DNA from: Botryosphaeria dothidea
Taxonomy: Eukaryota > Ascomycota > Dothideomycetes > Botryosphaeriales > Botryosphaeriaceae
Assembly (NCBI GenBank): GCA_011503125.2
Contig: WWBZ02000001.1
Coordinates: 2,790,001 to 2,854,000, forward strand
DNA: 64,000 nt
Reading direction: 5' to 3'
Shown: positions 23,386-35,531 of the stretch, one piece after another
How the letters are laid out: each line of letters begins with the position of its first letter
How positions within the stretch are numbered: the first letter of the stretch is position 1
Translations under genes and position numbers: made by a program
Notes under the pieces: model-generated
Told to the model about the DNA's origin: nothing
Seen by the model: only the letters and a program-made list of their open reading frames with translations
Databases searched by the model: none

Positions 23386-24503
23386 CTATTGATGTCTTTC
23401 ACCATACCGTTCCGCGGCCTCACCCGGCAGTTCTGCCCTCAACTCCGCAGTGTGCGGCAGCTCGGCCGTACTGTCCGCCTGCTCTGCTGCCAATTCCTGT
23501 GCCGGGTGTGGCAGCTCCGTTATCTGTGACCCGGCTACGGGAAGCTCCTTTCTCCAATCACATTTCTGATTCGGATGTTCCTGTGGGACCGCTGTTTGTT
23601 GTCCGTGCAGCTTTCTGAGCATTCGCACACGGCGACGGTGGAAAATCCACACCACAAGCCCAATCAAGCAGCCAAGGGTGACAATAGGGACAACGACGCT
23701 TATGACTATTGTTAGTTGTGTGCTCAATTGAGCGGAACCTTGAGTGCCTGACGTTGTGTTATCGGAAAGTGAGGAGTTGGCTCGGTCGCGTTCGGTGAGG
23801 GTGAGGTCTTCGGCTTTCCAATTGAGCTGGAATAGTGGCGCTTCGAGTGATAGTTCGGTTGTAATGACTGAGGGTTTGGCATTTGACATTCCTCCCAGCG
23901 TGGTATGCTTGCCTGCCACAAAACGTTTCTAATGTGTTAACAGATACAAAAGTCTCTCGCCCGCAATTCTGACCACCGTTGACAGCTTGGCATGTAAACC
24001 CCCTGTTGGTCTCGTTTGTGTTAGCTCACAATTCCCGTGAATCATTGCACCTTTGTCATTGGGGTTACACACGTCGGGCAGCACCCAGCCACTGTTTCGC
24101 CTGCATGGAGGTAAAATATGAAGCTGAACGACGGAGTGCTTTGTTGTGCAGATGTAATTCCATTGGTTGTGACACAGGCCGTTCTGTATCCATGTGGGCA
24201 AATGAGGCCTGGCGAATAATGTCCCCAATCAGATAGGTAGTCACGATGCGCGTCTACCGTTGCCTTTGGTTAACATTCCGTCAAATCAAACGGAATACTG
24301 TTTGAACAGCTTTGGTCAAAGCGTTTTGTGAAGCCAAACACTATATTCCACGAGCCCACGAGAGCACCACCCGTTTTTGTACTGGACGTGTTGTAGATAC
24401 TGGAATTTATCCAGACAGCGACCGGTTTGGAGCATTCAGGTGGTGGGGTGAAGGTCGTTGTCAGAGGCCCGAGCGGAGTCCCTGCAATGGCGGTATTCTT
24501 CAT
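23386..24503 (-). CDS. Candidate fungal single-pass membrane protein, Cys-containing ectodomain
   Basis: A four-exon model (24299-24503, 24073-24253, 23977-24002, 23386-23912) gives about 312 residues. The ectodomain carries GPLTTTFTPPPEC, YSPGLICPHGY and, only after splicing, GETVAGCCPTGFTC, a motif series I know from a large family of uncharacterised fungal surface proteins. EAPLFQLNWKAEDL precedes a transmembrane helix (about TIVISVVVPIVTLGCLIGLVVW) followed by basic HRRRVRM and a cytoplasmic tail with repeated AELP-like units. A TAA in the reading frame at 24257-24259 is removed only by a proposed 45-nt intron (24254-24298). The third intron could start four bases away. No clear signal peptide is seen after ATG 24503; ATG 24566 is an alternative. 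Function unknown; a pseudogene with one stop is the other reading. Confidence 0.6.
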
Positions 24504-25009
24504 CCTGATCAGCAAATTTGTCACGTTTAAGAATTCTCTATACTTTTGGCTCACTGTGGAGGACATTTTGAGCGAGGTTTGGCAGGGCTTGGAGTAATTG
24601 ACAAAACTCCTGCTGGCAGCGCGACCGGCCAACTTAATAACTCCTGGCTGGGATCCCACAGAGCTGAAGTGGTACCACCATTATTAGTATCACAATGCGA
24701 TGTTATCCATCACACAATTAAGCCCGAGAAGCCCATATATGCTGTAACACTAAAGAGGGCTGGAAATGCGGTTTGCTCGAAGGTAAGCTTAAGCTCCTTT
24801 GATGGTGGCTCCTTGTTTCTGGGAAGTTGGATATGTTCAGTTAAGCATTTATGCCGACGGAGATCGGGAATTTGTTAGCACTCCACGGCCGGACATCTGC
24901 TTCAATTTGAGAGTACTTTCTGGGTAGGGGAAAAGGTCGAATATGCAATACGTGTCAACGTTCCCGAAAGTAATATTTGGCGTTGAAATTTATTCATGTA
25001 CTGCTGCTT
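24504..25009. other. Spacer between UTP25 and the membrane-protein gene
   Basis: Both flanking genes are on the minus strand, so this is the UTP25 3' UTR and the promoter of the membrane-protein gene, or a missed first exon of that gene. No other feature is visible. Confidence 0.4.
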
Positions 25010-27176
25010 TTAAATGAAGTCGAACGTATCGCCACTCTTCTCCCTCAGCATACCGCCAACCCTCTTCGTCCCTACAATTCTCTCCAATCTCAGACCATCC
25101 CATTTCGAGAACACAGCTCTCACATTGGTCTCACTCGGGTCGATCCTGCCTTCTGCAATGGAGCCTCCTAAGTAACCCCCAACCATCTCCTTGTAGAAAA
25201 GCGGGTTCTCTGGTAATGCATACATAATGACGCGCTTGACGGCCTTGATATGGTACCTGCGGAAGTGATGCGCACGACCAGTGTAGAGCAGGACGGCGTG
25301 CCGGCCGGTCATGAAGTGCGAGCGCGCTCTTCGAACCTCGGCTTGCTCGGTGTATTCGGAAACTGCACCGAAGGAAATGTTCTGCGTGGCGATCGAGGTG
25401 GCGAAGTAGTTTCGCACCCGCACGAAGTCGAGGTAGGATGGAATAAAGACGAGAATGCCTTGGCCGCCCTCGGAAGGCTTGGGAAGGCGGGTCAGAGCGG
25501 GTATGATAGCGCTAGTGAAGTACTTGAAGCGGCCATCCGGGTCAGAGGCCGGGGAGATGGATTCGTAGCGTGAGAAGGTCTGCTTGATCTGCAAGCCAGT
25601 ATCAAGTATGGCACCCTCGTACTCCGGCTGGAATTTTACCTTGCCGGCAATGTTGCGCATTTGACTGTTGAAGACGTTGTTGAGCTCGGGCTGCAGATAT
25701 GCGGACAGAACAATGGTCTGGCGGAAATGAGCGGCCTGGTTCTCCAAGTACCATGTGCGAACACGGCTGAAGTCGCAGCCATGGGCATCCTTAGGTTGTA
25801 GATTGAGATGCTCGAAGACATATTCTACGTGCTCCCAATTTTGCATCAACATGGCATCCGCTTGGTCCATGATGACGATTTCGATGGACGAAAGAAAGTC
25901 ACAGTCCTTTTTCTTCTTCCTGTAGATTTATTAGCCCGATTGTGCCTGATCTGCGCCGGTGGCAAACTTACTCTCCGCCTCTCTCAATGGCCCTTCTCAG
26001 GCCCAGAGGACTAGCAAAGATTATGTCGGAGTTGTAGAACTGCGAGAAATATTTGACAGTCTTTCGTGTGAATTTCAAGCCGAAGCGGTATTCGTTATCG
26101 TCATTGCCTTCGAAAAGCTCCCGGAAATCCTCAGGCTTGTCGTCGGAAAACCTGTCTTCGCTCTGCGAGAAACTCTCCAAGAATCGTTTTTTGTTCTCCT
26201 GTTGCTCCGGCTCGCACAGCTGCATGATAGTATCGACAGTGCGGACGCAAGCCTGTCTTGTTTCAAGCAGCATCAGGACCTTTGGTCTTGTGAAGCCTTG
26301 ATCCCTGAGCTCCACGTCCCCGTTGTCCTGCTCCTTTGTCAGACGAGCATTATTTTTGAGCACCTTGTCTCGTGTCTTGAAGATGTGGTTTAAGGCATGG
26401 AGACATGTGATCTGCCTCAGACTCTCAGCATTCTTTGGAGTCCTGGTAGCAAATAGGACGTCTTGATAGGCAAAGAGTGGGGTTGCTAGCGCCTTTTGCA
26501 GGTCGTCAAACTCAGGAATAAGCTCGTTCGCCCTGGAAGCGAGCTTGTGCTTGATCTTCAACTGATTCGGAGCAGATGCGGGTTTCTTTGGAGGTTCTGG
26601 TGCACCGGGAGTAAGAATTGCGCATCTCCCAAGGCCGGAGAGCTGAGTCTTGCGCATTTCCCAGTGCTTCTCCGAGATGGCCTTCAATTTCTTGGAGAGC
26701 TCGTTCTCGTCGGGGCGGGCGAAATGGGCTTCAAAGGGGTCGGAGAGGTCTTCCTCATCCTCGTCATTGCCGCCATCGTCTGATACAGCTGCATCCTCAT
26801 CGTCGGCGTCGGCCTCAGGTTCGGGATCCTCTCCAGGTTCGACGGGTGGTGGAGAAGCGGCGGATTGATGGTCCAGTTTCCTCCTCTTTTTCTTGGGACC
26901 CTCTGGGACAGTCTGCTGGAGAGAGCGAAGCAGAGCAGAGTAGGGGCGGTCAGCTGTTGCGGGCTGGTCTTCGTCCTCTCCGTCGCTCGAGGTTTCGTCT
27001 TCCGGCTCGGATTGCATGGGCTCGTCTCTGACGTCCGGGCTGTCGGAATCGCTCTCGGGGTCCTCGATCCTGGCCTTGGTGAATTGGTCTCTGGGAGCTG
27101 CGAGCGCGCCACCTCTGCCGCGGGCGCGGGCGCGGGGTCGGCCGCGAAAGCCTCCTCGTCCACGGAAGGGAGCCAT
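25010..27176 (-). CDS. UTP25: U3 snoRNA-associated protein UTP25 (small-subunit processome)
   Basis: Exons 25972-27176 and 25010-25919 with a 52-nt intron (GTAAGT donor) give 704 residues. The N-terminus [20 protein letters not shown] is Arg/Gly-rich, followed by long acidic Asp/Glu stretches and a KKKRRK basic cluster, as in nucleolar proteins. The body shows the degenerate DEAD-helicase features of Utp25: [26 protein letters not shown], and after the intron [12 protein letters not shown] in place of a DEAD box. Further on are [19 protein letters not shown] and [19 protein letters not shown]. Utp25 acts in early cleavages of pre-rRNA for 18S rRNA. The joined exons read through [18 protein letters not shown]. 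It is divergent from eIF3f, 273 bases away. Confidence 0.95.
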
Positions 27177-27449
27177 CGGGTCACGTTGTGCTGGTGCGTG
27201 AAGCTCTCGCAGCAGTGGATGGAGGCGCACGAAAAGTTTTTGCGGGAGGGCGGCGCGTGGGCGGCCGTAGCTATCTAATCGCTTGACTCTCAAATTCGCA
27301 CCGAATATCCACACTGCCGTCTCTGTGCGCGCGCCAACGCCGGGCATCGCCAAAAGATATTCCAGCTGCCACGCCCTCACCCTCCACGCCCTCCGCCGAC
27401 ACCCCCGTCCGCCTCCTCGCCGCCCCCGCCAGCCCGCACATTGAACACC
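27177..27449. promoter_or_regulatory. Compact bidirectional promoter UTP25 / eIF3f
   Basis: Only 273 bases lie between the start codons of a ribosome-assembly gene and a translation-initiation gene, so they must share promoter DNA. The eIF3f side is C-rich. No binding site can be named with confidence. Confidence 0.6.
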
Positions 27450-28563
27450 ATGGCTGACGCCGAATCCTTCCTCCACCTCGCCCGCCCGCTGGGCCCCGCG
27501 CACATCGGCGCCCAGCCGTCCGCCGCCCCGCTCAACGTCGTGATCCAACCTCAAGTTCGTCTGCTCCGTCGTCCACGCCTCCCTTCGACTGTGTTGACCC
27601 TAGCCTAGGCCCTCTTCTCCATCCTCGACCACTCGCTGCGCCGCAACCCCGACCAGGAGCGCGTCATCGGCACCCTGCTCGGAGTCCGCAGCGAGGATGG
27701 CACCGAAATCGAGATCCGCAACTGCTACGCCGTCCCCCACACCGAGACCCAGGAGCAGGTCGAGGTCGACATGGACTACCAGAAGCAGATGCTGCAGCTG
27801 CACCTGCGCGCCAACCCCCGCGAGGTCCTGGTCGGCTGGTATGCTACCTCGGCCGAGCTCAACACCTTCTCCGCCCTGATCCAGAACTTCTACGGCCAGC
27901 AGGGCGATGGCACTTGGCCCCACCCCGCCGTGCACTTGACCGTCTCCACCGAGGCCGGCAAGGACATCGAGTCCCGCACCTACATCTCCGCTCCCATTGG
28001 TGTCACCGCCGAGCGCGCCGCCGACAGCTGCCTGTTCATTCCCGTGCCCCACGAGATCAAGTATGGCGAGCCTGAGAAGAGCGGTCTGGAGCTCATCTCC
28101 GCCGCCAAGGACAGCGAGAGCCGTGAGCAGGCCGTCTTGACCGACATCGAGTCCCTGGAGCGCGCCGTTGAGCAGGTCCTGGAGATGCTTGAGCGCGTTT
28201 CCAACTACGTCAACAACGTCTTGGACGAGGAGGCCCAGCCTTCCAGCGCCCTTGGCCAGTTCCTCATGAATGCCTTGTCTCTGGCGCCTAAGGTCGACCC
28301 GGCAGACATTGAGCGCGACTTGTATGTTGCCCTTCCCTTGATTACTTCGCGAAATGCTTACGGCTTGCAGCAACAACCACATCCAAGACGTCCTTGTCGT
28401 TTCTTACCTCGCAAATACCATCCGCACGCAGATCGACCTGTCCAACAGATTAGCAACCGCTGCTCTCACTCTCGGTGGCGGCGACGCCCTGGCCGGCGAA
28501 GGCGGCCAGAAGGGCGGCCAAGGCGAGCGCAGGAAGGGCAACCGCCAGAACCGCGACCAGTGA
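27450..28563 (+). CDS. Translation initiation factor eIF3 subunit F
   Basis: Three exons: 27450-27554, 27609-28321 and 28371-28563; introns 54 and 49 nt. The product is 336 residues. It starts [15 protein letters not shown] and carries an MPN domain from about residue 33: [39 protein letters not shown], and [17 protein letters not shown]. The His/Asp metal-ligand pattern of active JAMM proteases is not intact, as usual for eIF3f, which is a structural subunit. The C-terminal half holds the helix [20 protein letters not shown] and, after the last intron, [20 protein letters not shown]. The tail is Gly/Lys/Arg-rich. eIF3 brings mRNA and the ternary complex to the 40S subunit. Codon use is strongly biased to C/G third positions, as for a highly expressed gene. 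Confidence 0.96.
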
Positions 28564-30100
28564 GCGCGGTTTTGTTCGGCTATTCGAAAATCATTTCCCA
28601 AACGCAGGACTCGGTGGAACCGGAAGCCGTGTTTTCTCACGCATCATGAGGCATTGTTTCGGGTGGGAACAAAAAGACACATGGTGTTTTGGGGGCCTAG
28701 GGACATCACGCATCTTTCTTCATTTTACTTTTCCCCCCAAAAGAAAGCTAGAGAGGACGAAAAAAGCGGTGCAAGCGAATGGGCTCGATTGTTCCTTTGA
28801 AATCATGGATGATGATGCCAAAAAGGTCTGAGGGCTCTTCACTCGGTTTATTCTTTTGGGTGAAGTTGACCGTGTACTGTGGAATATACCTGATAGATGG
28901 AGGGAACAGGTAGCTGGATCATTGGAACCTGATCCTTTGATAGAACAAGTTACCAAGATAATTGAAATTGCATAGCTGCTGGAAAGTAGCTGTGTTTTGG
29001 AAATGAACGTTCTCATCGGACCAGCATGACGATTGTACAGACCTCCAAAACACGATTCCAGGTTCAAGAAATTAGGATACAATATCAGCTAGTCTGCACA
29101 GCATACAAGCCTTACCGCCATGGGATCAATAGCAGCAATATCAACAGGCATCGGAATAATTGCGGTTCGAGGTAGAATTCAGCTCCCGGTTTCGAAAATC
29201 TTGACCGCAACCTATCCTACCATTATTCCGTTCACTCTTAATAATCTCCTTTTCTTAGAGACCAAACACCAACTACACGCAGAGGCATAGGTGTTGCTGA
29301 CCGAATTTCACAGCTTTATCTCCCCCTCTCCGAGACCGACTGCATTGAACCGCCATCCCCAAGCGTCCATTGCCGCACTATGAACAAGTAGTAGATCCAA
29401 ATCACGATCTACTGTCTAAAAGCAAGGCATCATGGGCCCCATTCAACACGTCACTAGCAGCTTCACAAACAACTAAGTAGCTAACCATCGTCAGGGAATC
29501 ATACGCAACTCGAATTTTGCCTGAATACGTGCTGCCTCAATTATCAATGCCCTCTGGCTCCAGAATCTTAGCGTGTTTGGCCAGCAATTCAGCCTCACAT
29601 CAAGACGCACATCATACATGCGCATGGATACCAAATCCCCCTAAGCAGATCTCCAAAATGCTTACCACTCGTCCATGCATCTTCGTACTTCCCTAACATA
29701 CGCCCGCACATAGGGACCAACGTCGTGGCCACAATTGGCTTCGCATTACGAGATGCCCGCCCAAATATTGATCTATTATAAAATCTTCGCATTTAGTCGG
29801 GAAGTGCTGCTTGCTACGTGTATCATTATCCAAGAAATATATCTTTTTTTTCAATGCCGAGTAAAAAAAAAGGGAAACAGAAGAGGGGAACAGTCCACCT
29901 TTATGTTCCAAGGATCCAACCAAGGATGGAAAAAAGAAGTGGAAGAAAATTTCTCGCTCGTGAACCATTCTCATGGGTATCTCCTAATCTTACAATCCAT
30001 CATCATGCTCTCATCCCCACCATAGAAGAAAAAGAAAAGAGCTAGCCAACTGAATATCAGTAACTCGTCTAGACCGGTAGCAACGCACACTCAATCCCGC
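28564..30100. other. 1.5-kb intergenic between converging eIF3f and CHK1
   Basis: It is more AT-rich than its flanks and should hold both 3' UTRs. Short open frames at 28720-29082 and 29595-30045 have no recognisable content. No RNA gene was found. Confidence 0.5.
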
Positions 30101-31909
30101 TTAACCCGGCACGATAATGCCATCTTTGCAAAGCACGACGATCTTCTTAAAAAATCTTCGCCACTCTAGAGGATCGCCCTTGGCTTTGGCAAACCGCACC
30201 TCGCTGATCTCGCGGTCAAGGCGCTCGACTATGATGGTGCCATGCAGGCTCTGCTGACGGCTGTCAACCGTCTTCACCCGAATGTAAGCCTCCGCATCAA
30301 GGCCCTGGAGGGCACTGGGAGCGAAGGGCGCCACAGGGACGCCGAGACGATGCAGAGCTTCGCCTAAAGAGGGGAGGAGCAGAGAGAAGGGCAGAGCGCT
30401 AAAGAAGCGGGCCAACGAGTGCTTCGGCATGATATCGCCAAACCGACGGGCCACCTGCGTCAGGCTCAGCGGCACCGACGGCGTGGGCGTGAATTGCGAA
30501 AGCGACGGGTCGTCAGCCAGGCGGCCTAGCAGCTCGTGCGACACGCGGAGCGGTTGCGGCCGTGACCCGTTGGTCAACGACGTGCGCAGCTCCGGCGCCG
30601 GCTGCGACGCGCTAAAGTTCTCGCTGATGGCGATGCGTGGCGGCCGTTCCCACTCGAACGGCGTGTCGACAATGGGCGTCTCCGGCTGCGTGGCTGCGAA
30701 TCTGACGGGCTGATTGTCTGCACCCATGGCGTCCATATAGCGTTGCTGCCGCTCCTGCTGAGACGGTGTCGGGTCAGCATCGAAGTCGATGCGCAGATTC
30801 TCTAGCATCTGGGTGGCTAGAAGAATGGGGTTCGCCGCAGTGCCCGACTGGCTGAGGTGAGGGTTCTTGCGAGTGTACCAGGGATGGGTACGGATCTCAT
30901 CGAGGGTGAAGCGCTCCCTTGGGTCCAGCTTAAGCATGCCACGCAGCAGGGAGGCTATTTCGGTCGGGACCTTCTTCCAGAGCTCGTCGGTGGTGCGCCC
31001 GTTGGTCTGAACATACTCATTGAATTCGTAACTCGCGCGTGTCGGCTCGTCCCACGGCGTGTTGCCAACAAGCAAAACGAAGAGCACGATGCCACAAGAC
31101 CAGACATCGGCTATATTTGGCTCGTAGCCCTTATCCAGCACGTCAATGGCCTTGGATTTCTTCCCGGCTACGATTTCCGGGGCAATATAGGGCGGGCTGC
31201 CGCACACGCTGTTGCAGAGGCGCTTCTTGCCGTTGTTCTGAAACAGGGCGGCGAGGCCAAAGTCGGACAGCTTCAGGTCACCGTCAACGGACAGCAGCAT
31301 GTTCTCAGGCTTGATGTCGCGGTGGGCCACACCCTTGGAATGCATGTAGCTCACGGCGTTGATCAGCTGCGTGAAGTACAAGTGCGCCACGTCCTCACCC
31401 ACGCCCTCGTCCGCCTCGATCTTGTCAAACAAATCGCCACCCTCGGCGAGCTCCATGGCTATCCATGTGTATAGGCGATCCTCTCCGTGGCTGAGATACT
31501 GTATCACATTGTGGTGTCGGCCCAGGTGCCGGTGGAGGGTGACCTCGTGTTGGATCTGGTTTGGTTTCAGATGACCAACGCGGTATGCGTGCTCTTTGTT
31601 GATGAACTTGACAGCTATGACGGGGTTCGATGCGCTCAGAGGGACGGCCTTGCGGATGCTGTGCGCTCTTCCGTCAGCGTGGATCGTGTGCCAGATGCAC
31701 TGAAACACTTACAACGCATATGCGCCTTGTCCTATGGTCTTGGACACGACGCGAAAGGGAAGGTCCGTGGGCAGAGGCGCCACTTGCGACTGTACAGCTC
31801 ACTAGTTAGCCATATCAGTACAACATGGGATGCGGTGCGCCTGCGGCGCTGCTGGCGTAGAAGGCGCGACGCGATGGAGAGCGCGACTCACGTTCGGCGG
31901 AGGCCCCAT
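30101..31909 (-). CDS. CHK1: DNA-damage checkpoint kinase CHK1
   Basis: Three exons: a tiny first coding exon of 18 bases (31892-31909, MGPPPN), then 31713-31789 and 30101-31658; introns are 102 and 54 nt. The product is 550 residues. The second exon reads PLPTDLPFRVVSKTIGQGAY, the start of fungal Chk1 with its glycine loop. The kinase domain continues with AVKF (ATP lysine), HRDIKPENMLL (catalytic loop), SDFGLA (metal site), CGSPPYIAPEIV (activation segment) and DVWSCGIVLFVLLVGNTPWD. A linker of about 120 residues rich in Pro/Ser leads to a C-terminal KA1-like regulatory domain with SLARFFSALPF and LEWRRFFKKIV. Chk1 stops the cell cycle after DNA damage. The residue at the second junction is Phe under this model. 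Confidence 0.93.
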
Positions 31910-32840
31910 TGCAGTGGAGAAAGAAAGTGAGGATGAAGTCGAGCAGCTACCAGGCAGCAAGCGCGGCAATTATATGCTCTGTGGAACGCGGGTCTCGCAT
32001 GGCGGCATAGCAAGTGGTGTAAAGGCGGGCGTTGACGCGGCGAGTCAGCAGCGTAGGCAGGCGCGCCTTTTCGCGTTAAAATCACACGAGCACGGGACAC
32101 GGCGCCAATCCAAGATTACATCATTACGGTGATTCAAACACTTCGCATTCGCACTGTGTAGACGCAGATTGTGGAAGATTCGTTGATTCCTGGACAGTAT
32201 GATACATGTCGGCGTTGCTGAGCCTCAATTCAAACTCTCTAGCCTTCTCTCGTTCCCCCTTTCCAATTGCTTGCCACTAGTTCCACCGGCCCCCTGCAAA
32301 TCAAAAGCCTTTCCAAACCGGTGAGGTAAAGGCATGCTGAATAGCCTGAAAGGCGACTATCCAACGTATGAGAAGGTCTTGTTTTTCAAAAGTCCCGGAA
32401 AACGCCAGTCTAGATCCATGTGCCGTGATTGTCGCGCAAAAACAGAAATCATACCAAGAAAGGAAAAAAAGTGCCCGGAGGCTGGTAAAGGAGTGGAGAG
32501 GGCCCTGCGGACCCAATGCGAAGAAGGATATCGAAGGAAGCAAATCGTTGACAAGATATGAATGCGGCGAGAAAAGCAAGTATACACCGAAGAAGGTTGC
32601 TATGGGGCGCCCATCCCAAGAGCTCCACTGCCTGTAGGTGACAGCTACGTCCGTGATAAGCCTCTAATGAGGTTCATGCGCTGTTCCCGTATCCACCGAG
32701 GCAGGTTCTTTCGCGCGGGCTGCCCGCCAATGTGCGTGGTATCAATCTATTGCGTGGCGGGCGCCTGGGCGCGTGGATCGGAGCGCGGGATGGTGTATGG
32801 GCGGGACCGGAGTCATTTGAGGCATCTACACCAACTGCTA
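31910..32840. other. Intergenic: CHK1 promoter and flbA 3' end
   Basis: Both flanking genes are on the minus strand. The region should hold the CHK1 promoter (right next to 31910) and the flbA 3' UTR. Short frames at 32334-32637 have no recognisable content. Confidence 0.5.
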
Positions 32841-35531
32841 TTATGAGGCAGCCAGGCCAGTGCTGGTGTTGGTGAAGGAAGTGGGAGCGGCATCCAGGTT
32901 GCGGTCACGGATGACAGACGCGTACTTGGGTTCCCTCATGAACTTGGGGACCGAGTCCTAGGCTCTTGTTAACGACATTTTCGGGAAATGAGGCTCTGAG
33001 AGTACTTACGCTAGCCATCAGCTTGAACACGGAGTTCTGCGCCTGATCGAACAGCGTCGCGACCTCGTCCAAACTCCTTACCATAGCGTCATCGTCGCCT
33101 ACCGCACGGGTCATTCGAGCAGCAAGAGCCGTTCTCAAGCTGTGGTCGATGTTCAACTCGCAAGGAGAACCAGGGGCAAGGAAGGCGTTGTACAAGCCTG
33201 TATTCTGTTAGTACATGGAAAATGAGGAATAGAACAGGAACTTACTGTATGCAGCTGCGAGAGTCTCTCGGATCACCTCAAGCTTGGGTGTCTGGTTTGC
33301 CCTCTTTGCTTGCTTGTAACCACCAAGGAATTCGCTGACGTCCAGATAGAAAGACAGGTTCTCTTCGCAGTGCGTTTCCCGGAGGAATTCTCTGAAGAGA
33401 AGGCGAAGCGCAGGGTCGCGGATGATGACGGTCATACGGTTCGCATTTGAATCCCTCGTCGTACCTTCGCGCGGCCTGTTGGCAGCAGCCGCAGCGGCGT
33501 CGCCGTTCAGCGACGACTTCGGGCTCTGTATCCAGCCTGCAATCCTTTGTCCCTTCTCCGTAACGTAGTAGATGGCACTCTTGGTAGGCTGGAAGCGGTT
33601 GCTGTTGGGGAACACCTCAACAGGCGCCATCAGGCCAAACTCGTAGAAAAGCGAGCACATCTCGAAGGCTTCCCTCTTGTCAACCATGGTGCTACAGTCC
33701 ATAAGCCAGTCGACCGAGGCCTTTCCGGTGAACGTGTTCATGTAGATCTTGTCACCAATCTTGCGTTCTCTTGCCATCTTCACACCGACCAAACCGGTGG
33801 CGTACTCATTCAGCGAATCGGAATCAGCCTGTGCGGTGTTTGCCTTGGCGTTAGGACCTTCGTGGCCGACGAAGCGGCGGAACACAACCTCGATCGTGGC
33901 TTGATCATGGTTCAGTTTATCGGTTTCCAATTCACGCTCCAGAATGACCAAATGCATGGTGTTGCGAGGCGAATCGAGGACCTCGTAGACGTGCTTTTGG
34001 TTGATACCGTTGCGTTGGCAAAACCTCTGCAACACGTGCATGCCCTTGGGAGTCATCTGCCATACAGCCGTCTTCGACATGAAATCCGTCTTGCCTTCAA
34101 CCGACTCAATGAAGCGGGCTTCCAGGAATTTTTGGCAAACCGAACGAGCCATCTCCTTGGCCATCGAGAAAGTGGTGGTAGTGGTCGTGGTGACAATCCT
34201 GGAAGGATCCTTCGGATCCGGCATCCGATTCGATTGAGAGAATTTCAGCGAGCCCAAGTTCGTCATGGCTTCTTCCGAGGTGAAACTGTGATCGACCTTC
34301 TGCCATCTGACACGGTGGGGCGTCAGGGGCAAGCTGACCATGAGAGTGGAGAAGAGATCTTTGAAATCCTGCAGGCGGATGTGTCAGCTGCGTTCAAATC
34401 CGATGACGAGGCAAGCAATTAAAAAAAAAAGCAACACAATGACAGGCCCATGTTCCGCTCCCGACACGTTTTCAGGCGTTAAGCGATGGAATGTCTCGCC
34501 AAGCCTTTGACGGCCGTCGGCCTTAGAAACGAGCTCGGACTGGCATGGTACAACTTCGGAAAGGCGGGAGGTTTGTGGGACAGGAACGGCAGAATGAGCA
34601 ATGGATGAGCCCAATGGCCACCGTTGTCTTTTCTCCGTCTCGCCATCCCGCCGGCCGCAGGGCAGCATTTAGCAACCAATTGCTCCGGCCATTGAGGTCA
34701 CTCGCTCCAGAGATGCCGCAAAAACCTCAGACAAAGGGGCACGGGCCTAGATGGTGCACTTACTCTGGTGAATGGCCGATCATCGTCGGTCATCCGAAGT
34801 AGCCTCGACGAAGTCTGATGCATCTTGGAATCCTTGGCGCGAGCGGGGTCCTGTGCTGGCGGATAGGAGACGGGTTTCTCGAGGTTTATAGAAGTGCGGG
34901 AGGGCTGACGCAAGCCGTGGTCAATGAAGGAATCGCGGAAGCTGCTGTGCGCGTCACTCGACAGTCGGCGGGGTGCGGTCGTAGCGTTGAGTGGCGTGGA
35001 GGGATTGTGAGACCGCGTTTCCGGATGGGGCGCGCTTTGCGTCTGAGGCAGCACCTTCACCGATTGCGCAGTCGGGTTGTCGGGACCGTCGCGTGGTTCC
35101 TGATCAGCGATTTGCGGCCTCGCAGGGCTTGGTGCTGCGGAGGCGTGGGCTTGGGGCGGCGATGATGACGCTTCGTCGGGCGAGTGCGCGTGTCCAGCCG
35201 GCTCAATCCTGGTCACCAGAGAGGGTCTGCGGTGGAGGCTAGGCAGGCGACGTGACAGCCAGCTGAAGTCTCCCAGACCACGGTCGGTGGAGAGTCTGCG
35301 GATGCTGGGGTCAACGGAGCGGACTGGGCGAGGCAGCGAAGCCGTAGCGGCGGGCACGGGGCGGGCAGGGGCAGCGGATGGAGGGCAGGACAGCTGCGCG
35401 GTGGGAGGGCCGGCGAATGCTGCGGCTTTGGTAGTGGTGATGGGAGTGGTGGGTAGAGGTGTGGTGGGAGAAGGCCTCGAGGTGACTTCGAGACGGGCGG
35501 GCGAGGGAGAAGAAGCAATAGTATGCGGCAT
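32841..35531 (-). CDS. flbA: FlbA-type regulator of G-protein signalling (DEP-DEP-RGS)
   Basis: Four exons: 34764-35531, 33246-34368, 33010-33197 and 32841-32957; introns 395, 48 and 52 nt. The product is 731 residues, near the length of Aspergillus FlbA. The first exon codes a Pro/Ser-rich disordered region ending KMHQTSSRLLRMTDDDRPFT, and the second begins DFKDLFSTLMVSLPLTPHRV, a junction that matches FlbA as I remember it. The block NLGSLKFSQSNRMPDPKDPS and two DEP domains follow, the second including FTGKASVDWLMDCSTMVDKR. The RGS domain starts at PALRLLFREFLRETHCEENL and is completed by exon 3. FlbA speeds GTP hydrolysis on the G-alpha subunit and so shifts growth towards conidiation; yeast Sst2 is the counterpart. 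Confidence 0.95.
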
